A stretch of DNA of 64,000 bases from Halovivax ruber XH-70 (GTDB lineage: Archaea; Halobacteriota; Halobacteria; Halobacteriales; Natrialbaceae): NCBI RefSeq assembly GCF_000328525.1, contig NC_019964.1, positions 124,001 through 188,000 of the forward strand. Reading direction: 5' to 3'. The notes beneath the pieces are model-generated. The model had not been told where the DNA came from. It saw nothing but the letters and a program-made list of their open reading frames with translations, and ran no database searches. Positions 1-8,044 of this stretch are shown in pieces. The translations under genes were made by a program, and so were the position numbers. The first letter of the stretch is position 1. Every line of letters starts with the position of its first letter.

Positions 1-570
1 ATCGTCGGCTTCCTCGGTGCGATGGTCGGCGGTCTCTCGCTGTGGGCCGTCTGGACGTGGTACGCCGGGACAGCGTCCGTCACGATCACGGCGGTGCTCA
101 CTGCCTTCCTCGGAATCGCAATCACGCTCGCCGTCTACAACCGCTACGAGACGACGACCGTCGAGCGAACGGACATCACTATCGTCGCCGTTCGAACGCC
201 CGACGGTCGACCCATACGCGAACTGACCATCAAGAACGAGTCGAGTACGTCGGTGGACCTCGCCCAGTCGCGGATCCGGGATACCTCCTTCGAACTCTAC
301 CGACTCGGTGTGGCGGTCACCCTTCGCCCCGGTGCGGTCTGTACGTTCGAGATCCCCGATTCATTCACGCTCGAACCCAACGACGAATCGATCGACCTGC
401 CGCTCGGTTACAGCCTCAAACGAGGTGGTGAGACGCCGACGTTGTTCACCAAATCGGGCGACATTTTCGCGCTCGAACTGGCCGACGACGCCGTCGATGG
501 GTCGCTCTCGAAGCCGGAGGCCACTTCGGCAACGAATCCGTCCGAAACGGAACTGGTTCCCCAGGAGTAA
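1..570 (+). CDS. C-terminal part of an unknown membrane protein (5' end outside window)
   Basis: The reading frame is already open at base 1, so the gene starts upstream of the window. The visible part encodes two hydrophobic segments (roughly residues 1-25 and 27-46 of what is seen), followed by about 140 mostly polar, beta-rich residues with motifs such as ELTIKNESS and a Glu/Ser/Thr-rich end. This suggests a small membrane-anchored protein with a soluble domain on one face. I do not recognise a family. It ends 138 bp before the large disordered protein of the contractile-tail cluster on the same strand, so it could be an accessory gene of that cluster or an unrelated neighbour; nothing in its sequence decides this. 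Confidence 0.6.
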   Translation: MVGFLGAMVGGLSLWAVWTWYAGTASVTITAVLTAFLGIAITLAVYNRYETTTVERTDITIVAVRTPDGRPIRELTIKNESSTSVDLAQSRIRDTSFELYRLGVAVTLRPGAVCTFEIPDSFTLEPNDESIDLPLGYSLKRGGETPTLFTKSGDIFALELADDAVDGSLSKPEATSATNPSETELVPQE

Positions 571-639
571 CGCCGCTCACTCACGGTCGACATTCCGGTC
601 TACATTTAGACGGATATCGTGGATATCACATAAACGACT

Positions 640-665
640 CTGTGGGAAAATACTAACTTACCTCA
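640..665 (+). promoter_or_regulatory. possible promoter of the contractile-tail cluster
   Basis: The 138-bp gap before the 709 start contains a short AT-rich stretch (GAAAATACTAACTTAC, 646-661) in an otherwise GC-rich region. It could serve as a TATA element about 50-60 bp upstream of the first ATG, implying a short leader. No second promoter-like gap is visible until 15516, so the whole tail cluster may be transcribed from here or further upstream. Confidence 0.3.
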
Positions 666-708
666 CGAGTAATAGGAAGGTACGCGCGAAGCCGGATCTC
701 GCCCACCA

Positions 709-3700
709 ATGACCTATCAGGACGACCGTATCACGGCCAGTCTGCCCCTGCGCGACGTCAGGTGCACCGTCACGAGCGACGGCTGTTCCATCTCGCGGTT
801 CGATCGCGACGGTGGCGAGGCGTCCGACGCGGGGTCGCCGACGCCACCGATCGGCACAGCGGTGACGAGCGGACTGGGCTCTGTCGCCAGACGCCAGCGC
901 TCGATCCAGACGACGGATCCGGATCGGCTCGCTGGCCGGTTCGTTCGGCGGATCGTTCGCCGCTGGTCGACGCTCGCACTCACCGTTCGCCGGCGGCGAG
1001 TCGACGGCCGAACGTCCGATGGCGACGTGGCTGCGTTCGACGGCAGCAACCCGAGTGGTGATCCACCGACGACTGTCGACGACGGACTGACGTGGCTGGA
1101 TCCGTCCGGACCGACAGTCGAACGCCCGTCGACGGGTGGCTGGATCGACGGGACGACTCCCGATGCCGGCGGATCGACAGACGCAGCTCGGATTCGATCG
1201 TCTGTGCCAGCCCGTCGTGACCGAACAGCCGTCGCCGCTACGGACAGCGAAGAGCCGGTGGCCGATACCACAGAGTGGCCAGTCAGGACCCTATCCAGCG
1301 AACGCAGCACGTCGATCGCCGCTATCGATCCATCGGGCGAGTTCGAGACGACGTCCGCAACCGACTCACCGAGCACGACATCCCCATCGGCGAGACGGAC
1401 GTTCGTTCGACGGGAGGGGCACACAGGAGTCGATACCGACGACGCAGCGTGGGTTCAGGAGCGGCCCGAGTCCGGTGTCCCGTCCACTGGCCGCCCCCGC
1501 GATGACGAACGCCGAGAACTGCAGTCGGACATCGCCGAGAGAACGGCCGCAGGGCCACGAATGTACACTCCCGAACCGGCGACTCGTCCGGCACGATCGG
1601 CTTCCGTCCCGACGGCGGAGCGACCTGGAGAACCGATGGGGCCGACGACGGGTCGTCACGGGGCCGACGGGTCGGCACCGGCTGCCGGGACGAGTGCTCG
1701 ACGTGAATCACGCGTCGGTGCACAACCGATGGACGGCGAGCCAGTTCGCCCCGAATCGATCGCTGGAGCACAGCCCTCCCCCGACAGTGCAGTCGAGCCG
1801 TCGACGACTCGCTCCAGTGGCACTCGACAACCTGTCGACCGGTCTCTCGGCGACACTCACCCGCCGTCCGTTCCCACCGGGACGGTGGCTTCGACCGGCA
1901 CGGAGCCACCCCTCCCGCTTTCGACGGCCGAATCCGATTCGACGGCTGGCGTGACTCGACTCGTTCAGGCCACGGCCGGCCGGGCCGACTGGCGCCCCGC
2001 CACACGTATCGCAACTGGCCGGTCCGAACCCAGCAGTGCCGTCTCGGTTGGGTCGGGTCGGCTGGGCGATGCCGGTGTGGTGGCCCCACGACCGACGGTC
2101 CTCGCTGTGTCGGCTCCGACCGGTGATCAGGTCGGTGAGTCCACTCACGGCGCGATTCCGGTCGACAGTGCGCGCCGGTCGCCGAACGAATTGGACCGCT
2201 CGACTGGCCGATCGGACCGTGTGGGTGACGAAGCGATGGGACCGATCGCCCATCGGCCGGCTACTGCCGGTCCGACGGTGACAACCGGGGTGGCCGGCCC
2301 GTATTCGGAGTCAGCGGCCAGGCTATGCTTGTCGTCCCGAGAAGGCGACGCTCCAGCTCGATCGACCACCACTGGAGTCGAGGCGACCCGAACTCCAGGT
2401 CAGCAGGGATCACCGACTGCAGCACTGGCAGCCGGCGGGACGACGCCGAGTCCGACTGACGGCGTCGAACCCGGTGGCGTCGACGGGCGAACGCCCGGGA
2501 CCGTCGGTGCTGCCGTGCAGCGACGGGCCAGGCTGTTTTCGATGCCGCGTTCCCCATCCGCTGGGACGGCTTCCGACGCCGACGTCCGGGCTGCGGTACA
2601 AATCGACCCTCGGTCGTCGCTGGATATCGTGTCCGGGTCGCCGCCGGATATCGAGTCGGTCACGTCGACACGCGTGAGGCGACCGGTGCCCGGAACTGGT
2701 GCGGACCGAGCCGGAAGCGAGCGGTCCGCTCCCGAGTCGCCCACGGTGACGACCGTGCAGCCCGAAAACGCTCGCCACGCCCGGTCGGCGGAGCCGTTCG
2801 ATCGGACACGGCCGAACGATGGGGCGAGCCGCCCGCAGGTGTCGAGTGACGCCGACTCGTCGTCTGCGACGGTCGCCCGGCCGCAGTCTCGTGGTTCTTA
2901 CACCGTTTCTTCGCCAACTGGTGTCGGTGGTGCCTCAACTGGCGCAGGTGAAACGTCGACCGGTACGTCGGCGTCGATCGGTTCGTCGGTCTCGGCCGCT
3001 GTGACGGCCTCGTCCGATGTCGTGGAACCGCCACGACAGGCGCTACACGCTGTGCGTCCCTCGTCGGCCGGTTCGACGCCGATCACACGCTGGCGGCCAG
3101 ACGGGGAGAATTCGCCGACCGCTCACCTGACCCAGGGCGTGTCTGTGCGTGCTGCCGATGCAGTCGTTCGACCGTCCGAAGCTGTGCCCGCTCGACCGGC
3201 CGACGCTGTGGGACCGTTGCGGCGACAAAACGACGCGGAGCCGGTTCGTCGTGACCGGGAACGGCCGTCGCGCCGGACGGTGCGAGTCCACGCTGACGGA
3301 GCGACCGACGAGTGTGGTGTCTCGACTGCGACTTCGACCGGCTCCAGCCGAACGGATCGAACCGGGGTGCCACTCGGCGGGGAGGGGAACCCTGACTCGG
3401 ACGGAGTCGGGTTCCTCGCAGCGTCGAGCGCCCGCGACACTCCCACTCTCCGTACCGAAGACGCCCACCGTTCGAGTCCCGATGCCGCCGCTGTTTCCAC
3501 TGTCGACGACACCCCTCTTTCAGGTACTGAGGACGGTTCGACCCAGGCTGTCGTCGGTGTCGATAGTCCGTCGTCCCGTCGGCGTGCTGCTGGCCAAAGA
3601 CAGGTGGCCACGCGTGCGGCTGCACGCGAGCACCGGGGCGAACGTACCTCGCGAAACGTCGGTGCGGATCGATCACCGGTCCCATCGCGTGCCGATTGGG

Positions 3701-4899
3701 TCGGGGTCACCGGTGGGACTGGACTCGTTGGGTCGGTCCCGGCCCGTGCCGCATCGGTCGGCACTGGGTCGACTGTAGGTGGGCCGACGTCGCCCGAAGC
3801 AAATGCCAGCGGGGCAGGCAGTCGGGAGCCCGGCGAGGGGCTCCGCACCCGTTCGTTGACCCGGCGCGTGATCGATCGGACACAACCGCTCAGCGCTGTC
3901 AGTTTCGGTGGTCCTGCCGTCGATTCGACCGAGGGGGACGGCGATGTCGCGGCGGGACGGACGCCCACCGTCGCAGACCGCACGACTTCGTCGTCGGCGA
4001 CAGCCGTCACGGACTCAGGTCCGATGACTGACTCACCAGTCGACCGATGCGGTCAGACCACGACCGGTTCGTCGCCGCCCGTCACTCCCGGGTCAGCTGA
4101 TGTGTCCGCTGCACAGGCGGCCGATCGTTCCAGCACCCAACCCGCGCCGACTCGGACAGCCCACGCAGCTGGACCGGCCGAAGACACGAAAACAGATAGA
4201 TATAAAATAACAGGAAAGAAACGAATATCTAACGGTGAACTGGATAACAATATGAAATCAGCCACTCGCGATGCGACGTTCGTCTATCGCCACACACCGT
4301 CACCGGCAGGGCAGGACGCCGGGCAGTCGGATTCGACTGTCCCTGCTGGTGCTTCCCGCCCCGCAGCGACTGCGGGGCTCGGCAGTGCGCGGACGGACGC
4401 GCCACAGGTGGCCGATTCCAGTACCACTCGATCGCGAGACGGCAGTGTGGGCGCTGGGTATTCGTCCGCCCGTTCGGCGGCCGATAGCCAGCGACCGAAC
4501 CACCGGGCGACGCCAGGCACCCGGTCGAGTTCGTCATCGGCCGATGTGTCTCGATCTCGCCCGGAGACGAACCGGCGGACGGCGGCAAGCCGATCCCGCT
4601 CGCGGCCTGCCGATGACGAACCGGATCGACCGCATCCGACGCCGGCGTCGGCGCTCGACGATCTGCCGCCACGGACGGACACGAGCAGCTCGAACGAAAC
4701 CCACGCTGTCGGTGGTGCGAGTGAAGCGGGAACTGGTGGGATCGACGGCAGTCCCCGGGGTGTGGACCGGCAGCGTGGTGTCGACGCCCCGCTCGACGAT
4801 GCGATGCGATTCGACGCCGACGTCGACCGCGTCGTCGAGCGCCTGTACCGGAAACTCGAACGCAAACAGCGGATCGAACGCGAACGGAGGGGACTGTAG
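709..4899 (+). CDS. 1396-residue lysine-poor low-complexity protein of the contractile-tail cluster
   Basis: This very long protein is built almost only from Ser, Thr, Arg, Gly, Ala, Pro, Asp and Val, with no recognisable folded domain. It has no lysine in residues 1-1160. Residues 1161-1184 then form an abrupt Lys/Ile/Asn-rich patch encoded by AT-rich DNA (see separate entry). The last ~30 residues look like a charged amphipathic helix (VDRVVERLYRKLERKQ, then IERERRGL). I have the impression that similar Arg/Glu-rich C-terminal helices end proteins at this position in other phage-tail-like clusters, but could not check. The stop codon abuts the LysM gene (next ATG at 4900), so the two are coupled. 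Possible roles are a flexible linker or cargo tether at the baseplate, or an atypical tape-measure substitute. Its abundance of Arg is odd for a haloarchaeal protein. ATG 709 is the first start; a shorter product from ATG 4252 is possible. Confidence 0.6.
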   Translation: MTYQDDRITASLPLRDVRCTVTSDGCSISRFDRDGGEASDAGSPTPPIGTAVTSGLGSVARRQRSIQTTDPDRLAGRFVRRIVRRWSTLALTVRRRRVDGRTSDGDVAAFDGSNPSGDPPTTVDDGLTWLDPSGPTVERPSTGGWIDGTTPDAGGSTDAARIRSSVPARRDRTAVAATDSEEPVADTTEWPVRTLSSERSTSIAAIDPSGEFETTSATDSPSTTSPSARRTFVRREGHTGVDTDDAAWVQERPESGVPSTGRPRDDERRELQSDIAERTAAGPRMYTPEPATRPARSASVPTAERPGEPMGPTTGRHGADGSAPAAGTSARRESRVGAQPMDGEPVRPESIAGAQPSPDSAVEPSTTRSSGTRQPVDRSLGDTHPPSVPTGTVASTGTEPPLPLSTAESDSTAGVTRLVQATAGRADWRPATRIATGRSEPSSAVSVGSGRLGDAGVVAPRPTVLAVSAPTGDQVGESTHGAIPVDSARRSPNELDRSTGRSDRVGDEAMGPIAHRPATAGPTVTTGVAGPYSESAARLCLSSREGDAPARSTTTGVEATRTPGQQGSPTAALAAGGTTPSPTDGVEPGGVDGRTPGTVGAAVQRRARLFSMPRSPSAGTASDADVRAAVQIDPRSSLDIVSGSPPDIESVTSTRVRRPVPGTGADRAGSERSAPESPTVTTVQPENARHARSAEPFDRTRPNDGASRPQVSSDADSSSATVARPQSRGSYTVSSPTGVGGASTGAGETSTGTSASIGSSVSAAVTASSDVVEPPRQALHAVRPSSAGSTPITRWRPDGENSPTAHLTQGVSVRAADAVVRPSEAVPARPADAVGPLRRQNDAEPVRRDRERPSRRTVRVHADGATDECGVSTATSTGSSRTDRTGVPLGGEGNPDSDGVGFLAASSARDTPTLRTEDAHRSSPDAAAVSTVDDTPLSGTEDGSTQAVVGVDSPSSRRRAAGQRQVATRAAAREHRGERTSRNVGADRSPVPSRADWVGVTGGTGLVGSVPARAASVGTGSTVGGPTSPEANASGAGSREPGEGLRTRSLTRRVIDRTQPLSAVSFGGPAVDSTEGDGDVAAGRTPTVADRTTSSSATAVTDSGPMTDSPVDRCGQTTTGSSPPVTPGSADVSAAQAADRSSTQPAPTRTAHAAGPAEDTKTDRYKITGKKRISNGELDNNMKSATRDATFVYRHTPSPAGQDAGQSDSTVPAGASRPAATAGLGSARTDAPQVADSSTTRSRDGSVGAGYSSARSAADSQRPNHRATPGTRSSSSSADVSRSRPETNRRTAASRSRSRPADDEPDRPHPTPASALDDLPPRTDTSSSNETHAVGGASEAGTGGIDGSPRGVDRQRGVDAPLDDAMRFDADVDRVVERLYRKLERKQRIERERRGL
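4186..4257 (+). other. AT-rich island inside the low-complexity gene
   Basis: About 70 bp rich in A and T, using codons rare in the surrounding gene (AAA, AGA, ATA, TAT), break the GC-rich sequence in frame. The island contains GATATAAAATAAC at 4200-4212, which resembles an archaeal TATA box, and ends at an in-frame ATG (4252). It may be an internal promoter for a roughly 215-residue C-terminal product, the scar of an old gene junction, or a functional Lys-rich peptide patch. Confidence 0.5.
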
Positions 4900-5562
4900 A
4901 TGTCACGAAGCGGAACGCTAGAGAAGGCACAGATCATGATCGTCAACGGGAAACAGGGGGGCGAGACGATCGAGTGCTCGTTCAACCCGAACTCGTACAC
5001 GATAGAAAAGAGCGTCAACTACGGAGAGATGAAGGCGACGGGATCGGGGGCGTCGATCATGCAGTTCGTCGACGGAAACGCCGAACGCCTCTCGATGGAG
5101 CTGTTTTTCGATACGACCGACGAGCTCGAGGCGGACGGTGCGACGGTCGACGTTCGCGAGCGGTATACCAAACACATCGACACGCTGCTGTCGGTCGACG
5201 GCGAACTCCACGCGCCGCCCGTCTGCCGGTTCGTCTGGGGCGACGGAATCACCTTTACGGCGCTGCTCGAACGGGCGAACAAGCAGTTCACGAAGTTTCT
5301 GCCGAGCGGTGTTCCGATTCGGGCACGCGTCTCGGTCGTCTTCACGGAGTACAAGACGGCCGATTACCACAAGTCGGAGGTTTCGCCCGAGTCGACGGAC
5401 AAGACCAAGGTCTGGACGGTGACGGAGGGCGATACGCTCTGGTTGATCGCCTCGGAGGAGTACGGCGACCCCTCCCACTGGCGGACGATCGCCGAGAAGA
5501 ACGACATCGAGAACCCGCGGGCGATCGCGGCGGGTGAGCGACTCGAACTGCCGCCGCTGTAA
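4900..5562 (+). CDS. LysM-domain tube/baseplate protein (CIS tube protein, Afp7-like)
   Basis: 220 residues. The N-terminal ~150 residues match the contractile injection system tube-cap type, with the motif CSFNPNSYTIEKSVNYGE near residue 27 and a long beta-rich region. Residues 171-219 are a LysM module (VWTVTEGDTLWLIASEEYG). In eCIS such as Afp and PVC this protein (Afp7 type) joins the inner tube to the baseplate hub and the LysM module may touch the spike complex. The ATG directly follows the TAG stop of the preceding gene, and gpD follows after 14 bp. The short length and LysM tail distinguish it from phage gp53-like proteins. It is one of the strongest markers that this locus is an eCIS-type particle. 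Confidence 0.85.
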   Translation: MSRSGTLEKAQIMIVNGKQGGETIECSFNPNSYTIEKSVNYGEMKATGSGASIMQFVDGNAERLSMELFFDTTDELEADGATVDVRERYTKHIDTLLSVDGELHAPPVCRFVWGDGITFTALLERANKQFTKFLPSGVPIRARVSVVFTEYKTADYHKSEVSPESTDKTKVWTVTEGDTLWLIASEEYGDPSHWRTIAEKNDIENPRAIAAGERLELPPL

Positions 5563-5576
5563 TCGAGCGACGTCAC

Positions 5577-6599
5577 ATGAGTACGATAGACAACCACCCA
5601 CGATACTCGCCCCGCTTCACCGTCGACGTCGGCGGCCAGACGTTTCAGGAACCAGGCGGCCGAATCGTCGACCTCGTCGTCGAGACCTCTTTCGAGGGTG
5701 CCGATCGGTTTTCGTTCACCCTGAACTATCCGTTCGACGAGGAACTCGACGAATTCGCGGGGCTGAACTGGGACGCGTTTGCCATCGGGACGGACGTCGA
5801 CATCTCGATGGGCTACGGAGCCGACGGCCAGCTCACGCCGCTACTGTCGGGCAAGATCCAGTCGGTTTCGGGGGAGTTCACGCTCGATCGCGGCCCGTCG
5901 GTACAGCTCTCGGGGTACGGACTGCTCTGGGAGCCGATGCAGGGGACGCGATCCGACTCGTGGTCGGAGACGACGGTGGGCGAAGCCGTCGAAGACGTCC
6001 TCTCGTCGTACGCGTTCTCCTCGATCGACGTCCAGCGTGCCGATATCAAGCGTGAGAAACTCATTCAGGACGGGAAGACCGACTACCGTTTCATCCAGGA
6101 TCTGGCAGCGACTTACGGCTTCGAATTTTACGCGACGCGCGAGACGGTTCGGTTCGTCCCGCGATCGAGCGCCGTCGACGACGACCCGGTCGTCGAACTC
6201 TGGTACGGAGAGGCGCTGCACGACTTCTTCGGCGAGTGCACGCAGCAGAAACAGGACTACCGGGTCGAGGTCCGGTCGTGGGACGTCGGGAAGCGCGAGG
6301 AGATCACGGCGACCGCAGGCAGTGCGAGTGCGGCTCACAAAGAGGTGTTCAGAGTACCAGCCATGTCACGAGACGAGGCCAAACGCATCGCGACGACGAA
6401 GCACAACCAGTACGCAGACGGGATCGTCACCGGCCACGGCGAGGCAGATGGCATTCCCGAGATTCGGGCCGGGGAGACGATCGAACTGGCCGAACTCGGC
6501 TCCCGATTCTCCGGGCGATACCACGTGACCAAGGCGACCCATCGGATGGGTGCCTCGGGCTACCGGACGTCGTTCGAGGTCGTGGAGGTGCCGGCATGA
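5577..6599 (+). CDS. phage late control protein D (gpD)-like hub protein
   Basis: 340 residues. It starts with a typical gpD N-terminus (PRYSPRFTVDVGGQTF), followed by beta-barrel repeats and the conserved phrase YRFIQDLAATYGFEFYA about halfway. gpD proteins form the trimeric hub that connects the tube end to the spike; in VgrG proteins of type VI secretion, gpD (gp27) and gpV (gp5) are fused, whereas here they are separate genes. Its TGA stop overlaps the ATG of the gpV gene (ATGA at 6596-6599), so the two are translationally coupled and probably assemble together. No unusual feature otherwise. Confidence 0.85.
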   Translation: MSTIDNHPRYSPRFTVDVGGQTFQEPGGRIVDLVVETSFEGADRFSFTLNYPFDEELDEFAGLNWDAFAIGTDVDISMGYGADGQLTPLLSGKIQSVSGEFTLDRGPSVQLSGYGLLWEPMQGTRSDSWSETTVGEAVEDVLSSYAFSSIDVQRADIKREKLIQDGKTDYRFIQDLAATYGFEFYATRETVRFVPRSSAVDDDPVVELWYGEALHDFFGECTQQKQDYRVEVRSWDVGKREEITATAGSASAAHKEVFRVPAMSRDEAKRIATTKHNQYADGIVTGHGEADGIPEIRAGETIELAELGSRFSGRYHVTKATHRMGASGYRTSFEVVEVPA

Positions 6600-7336
6600 C
6601 GCGCGCAGGGGTTTTCGACGGCGAGACCTCCGATGGTGGCATTCAGGGCGTCGTCGTCGGCATCGTCACCGACAACGAGGACCCGAAGGACCTCGGTCGA
6701 GTCAAGCTCAAGTTTCCGTGGCGTGACGCCGACGACGAGAGCTACTGGGCGCGGATCGCGACGACGATGACCGGGGACGGCTACGGCTCGTACTTCCTCC
6801 CGGAGGTCGACGACGAGGTGCTCGTCGCGTTCGAGAACGGTGACATTCACACGCCGTTCGTCGTCGGTTCGCTCTGGAACGGCAAGCAAAAGCCACCGCA
6901 GACGAACACCGAGGGGAAAAACGAGGTTCGCGAGATCCGGTCACGGAGCGACCACGCCATCACCTTCGACGACGCCGACGAGGGATCGATCACGATCGAG
7001 ACGAGCGGCGGGCACGAGATCCGCATCGACGATTCGAGCGGGTCGGAGACGATATCGATCAGCGACGAGACGGGCGATAACGCCATCACGCTCGACTCCT
7101 CGGGCGGCAGTGTCTCCATCGAGGCGGCGAAAGAACTCGACCTGAAAGCGCCTACAATCACGGTCAATGGGAAGAAGAAGCTGAAGCTCTCCGGCGGCAC
7201 CGCCGTCGACGTCTCGAGCAAGAACAAGGTCTCGCTCTCGAGTAACGCGCAGGTCGCGATCTCGTCGTCCGGCCTGATGAAGATCGATTCGACGGGCCCG
7301 ATGACGCTCAAAGGGGCCCTGATCCAGCTCAACTGA
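6596..7336 (+). CDS. gpV/gp5-like baseplate spike protein (Phage_base_V, VgrG-like C-terminus)
   Basis: 246 residues. Residues about 15-100 are an OB-fold of the gpV/VgrG type, with the classic phrases GIVTDNEDPKDLGRVKLKFP, PEVDDEVLVAFENGD and PFVVGSLWNG. The remainder is a run of short beta repeats (ITIETSGGHEIRIDDSSG, then ISISDETGDNAITLD) expected to form the triple-stranded beta-helix needle. The trimeric spike pierces the target envelope and is capped by the PAAR protein encoded next. The ATG overlaps the gpD stop codon. The split gpD and gpV correspond to the two halves of VgrG. The needle is short, with no visible effector extension. Confidence 0.88.
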   Translation: MTRAGVFDGETSDGGIQGVVVGIVTDNEDPKDLGRVKLKFPWRDADDESYWARIATTMTGDGYGSYFLPEVDDEVLVAFENGDIHTPFVVGSLWNGKQKPPQTNTEGKNEVREIRSRSDHAITFDDADEGSITIETSGGHEIRIDDSSGSETISISDETGDNAITLDSSGGSVSIEAAKELDLKAPTITVNGKKKLKLSGGTAVDVSSKNKVSLSSNAQVAISSSGLMKIDSTGPMTLKGALIQLN

Positions 7337-7346
7337 GGAGATATCT

Positions 7347-7637
7347 ATGAAACCAGCAGCCAGACTCGGCGACCAGACCGCACACGGAACGCCACTGACC
7401 GGTACCGCCAGTCCGAACGTCCTGATCGGCAAAAAGCCCGCGTGGCGCGCGCTCGGCGACGTCCACACCTGTCCGTTGACGACGGGTGTGGTCCCTCACG
7501 TGGGCGGGCCCGTCGTCGCGGGGAGTACGTCCGTCCTGATCAACAAGCTCCCCGCCGCCCGGATGGGTGATACGATCGTCGAGAGCGGGCCGCCGAACAC
7601 GATCGCGGCCGGCTGTCCCAGCGTCCTCATCGGCTAA
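7347..7637 (+). CDS. PAAR-domain spike-tip protein
   Basis: 96 residues, all one PAAR domain: PAARLGDQTAHG near the start and PAARMGD near residue 72, with conserved His and Cys residues (DVHTCPL; AAGCPS) that bind the tip metal ion in this family. It forms the conical point on the gpV needle. GAGGAG just before the start (7335-7340) is a good Shine-Dalgarno match. There is no effector extension, so this PAAR protein is structural only. It is followed after 2 bp by the gp25 gene. Confidence 0.9.
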   Translation: MKPAARLGDQTAHGTPLTGTASPNVLIGKKPAWRALGDVHTCPLTTGVVPHVGGPVVAGSTSVLINKLPAARMGDTIVESGPPNTIAAGCPSVLIG

Positions 7638-7639
7638 CC

Positions 7640-8038
7640 ATGGCTGACGAATTCCTCGGCTCCGGCTGGCGGTACCCGGTTCGACCGGACCATCGTGGCG
7701 ATCTCGCCCTCTCGTCCGGTGAGGACGACATTCAGGAGGCGATTCGGCTCATCCTGGGGACGGCGAAAGGTGAGCGCCTCATGCGTCCGGAGTTCGGCTG
7801 TGACATCCACGATCACGTCTACTCGTCGGCGTCGCCGGCGACGCTGAATCTGATCGAGAACTCCGTTCACGAGTCGCTGGTTCGCTGGGAGCCGCGGATC
7901 GACGTCGAGACCGTCTCGGCGCGGACCGACGCGGACGAGCCCAATCGGGTCCTGATCGAGATCGACTACCGGGTTCGGACGACGAACAGTCTCGCGAACA
8001 TGGTCTACCCGTTCCACATCACCGAAGGCGATGGGTGA
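7640..8038 (+). CDS. gp25-like baseplate wedge protein (gpW/GPW_gp25)
   Basis: 132 residues with the family signature: a GWRYPV start, DIQEAIRLILGTAKGERLMRPEFGC in two halves (DIQEAIRLIL; GERLMRPEFGC), and the closing IEIDYRVRTTNS. gp25-like proteins nucleate sheath polymerisation at the baseplate by mimicking the sheath handshake domain, so their presence implies that the particle has a contractile sheath although no sheath gene is in this window. It sits 2 bp after the PAAR gene and 6 bp before the first gpJ-type gene. Confidence 0.9.
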   Translation: MADEFLGSGWRYPVRPDHRGDLALSSGEDDIQEAIRLILGTAKGERLMRPEFGCDIHDHVYSSASPATLNLIENSVHESLVRWEPRIDVETVSARTDADEPNRVLIEIDYRVRTTNSLANMVYPFHITEGDG

Positions 8039-8044
8039 GCACGC

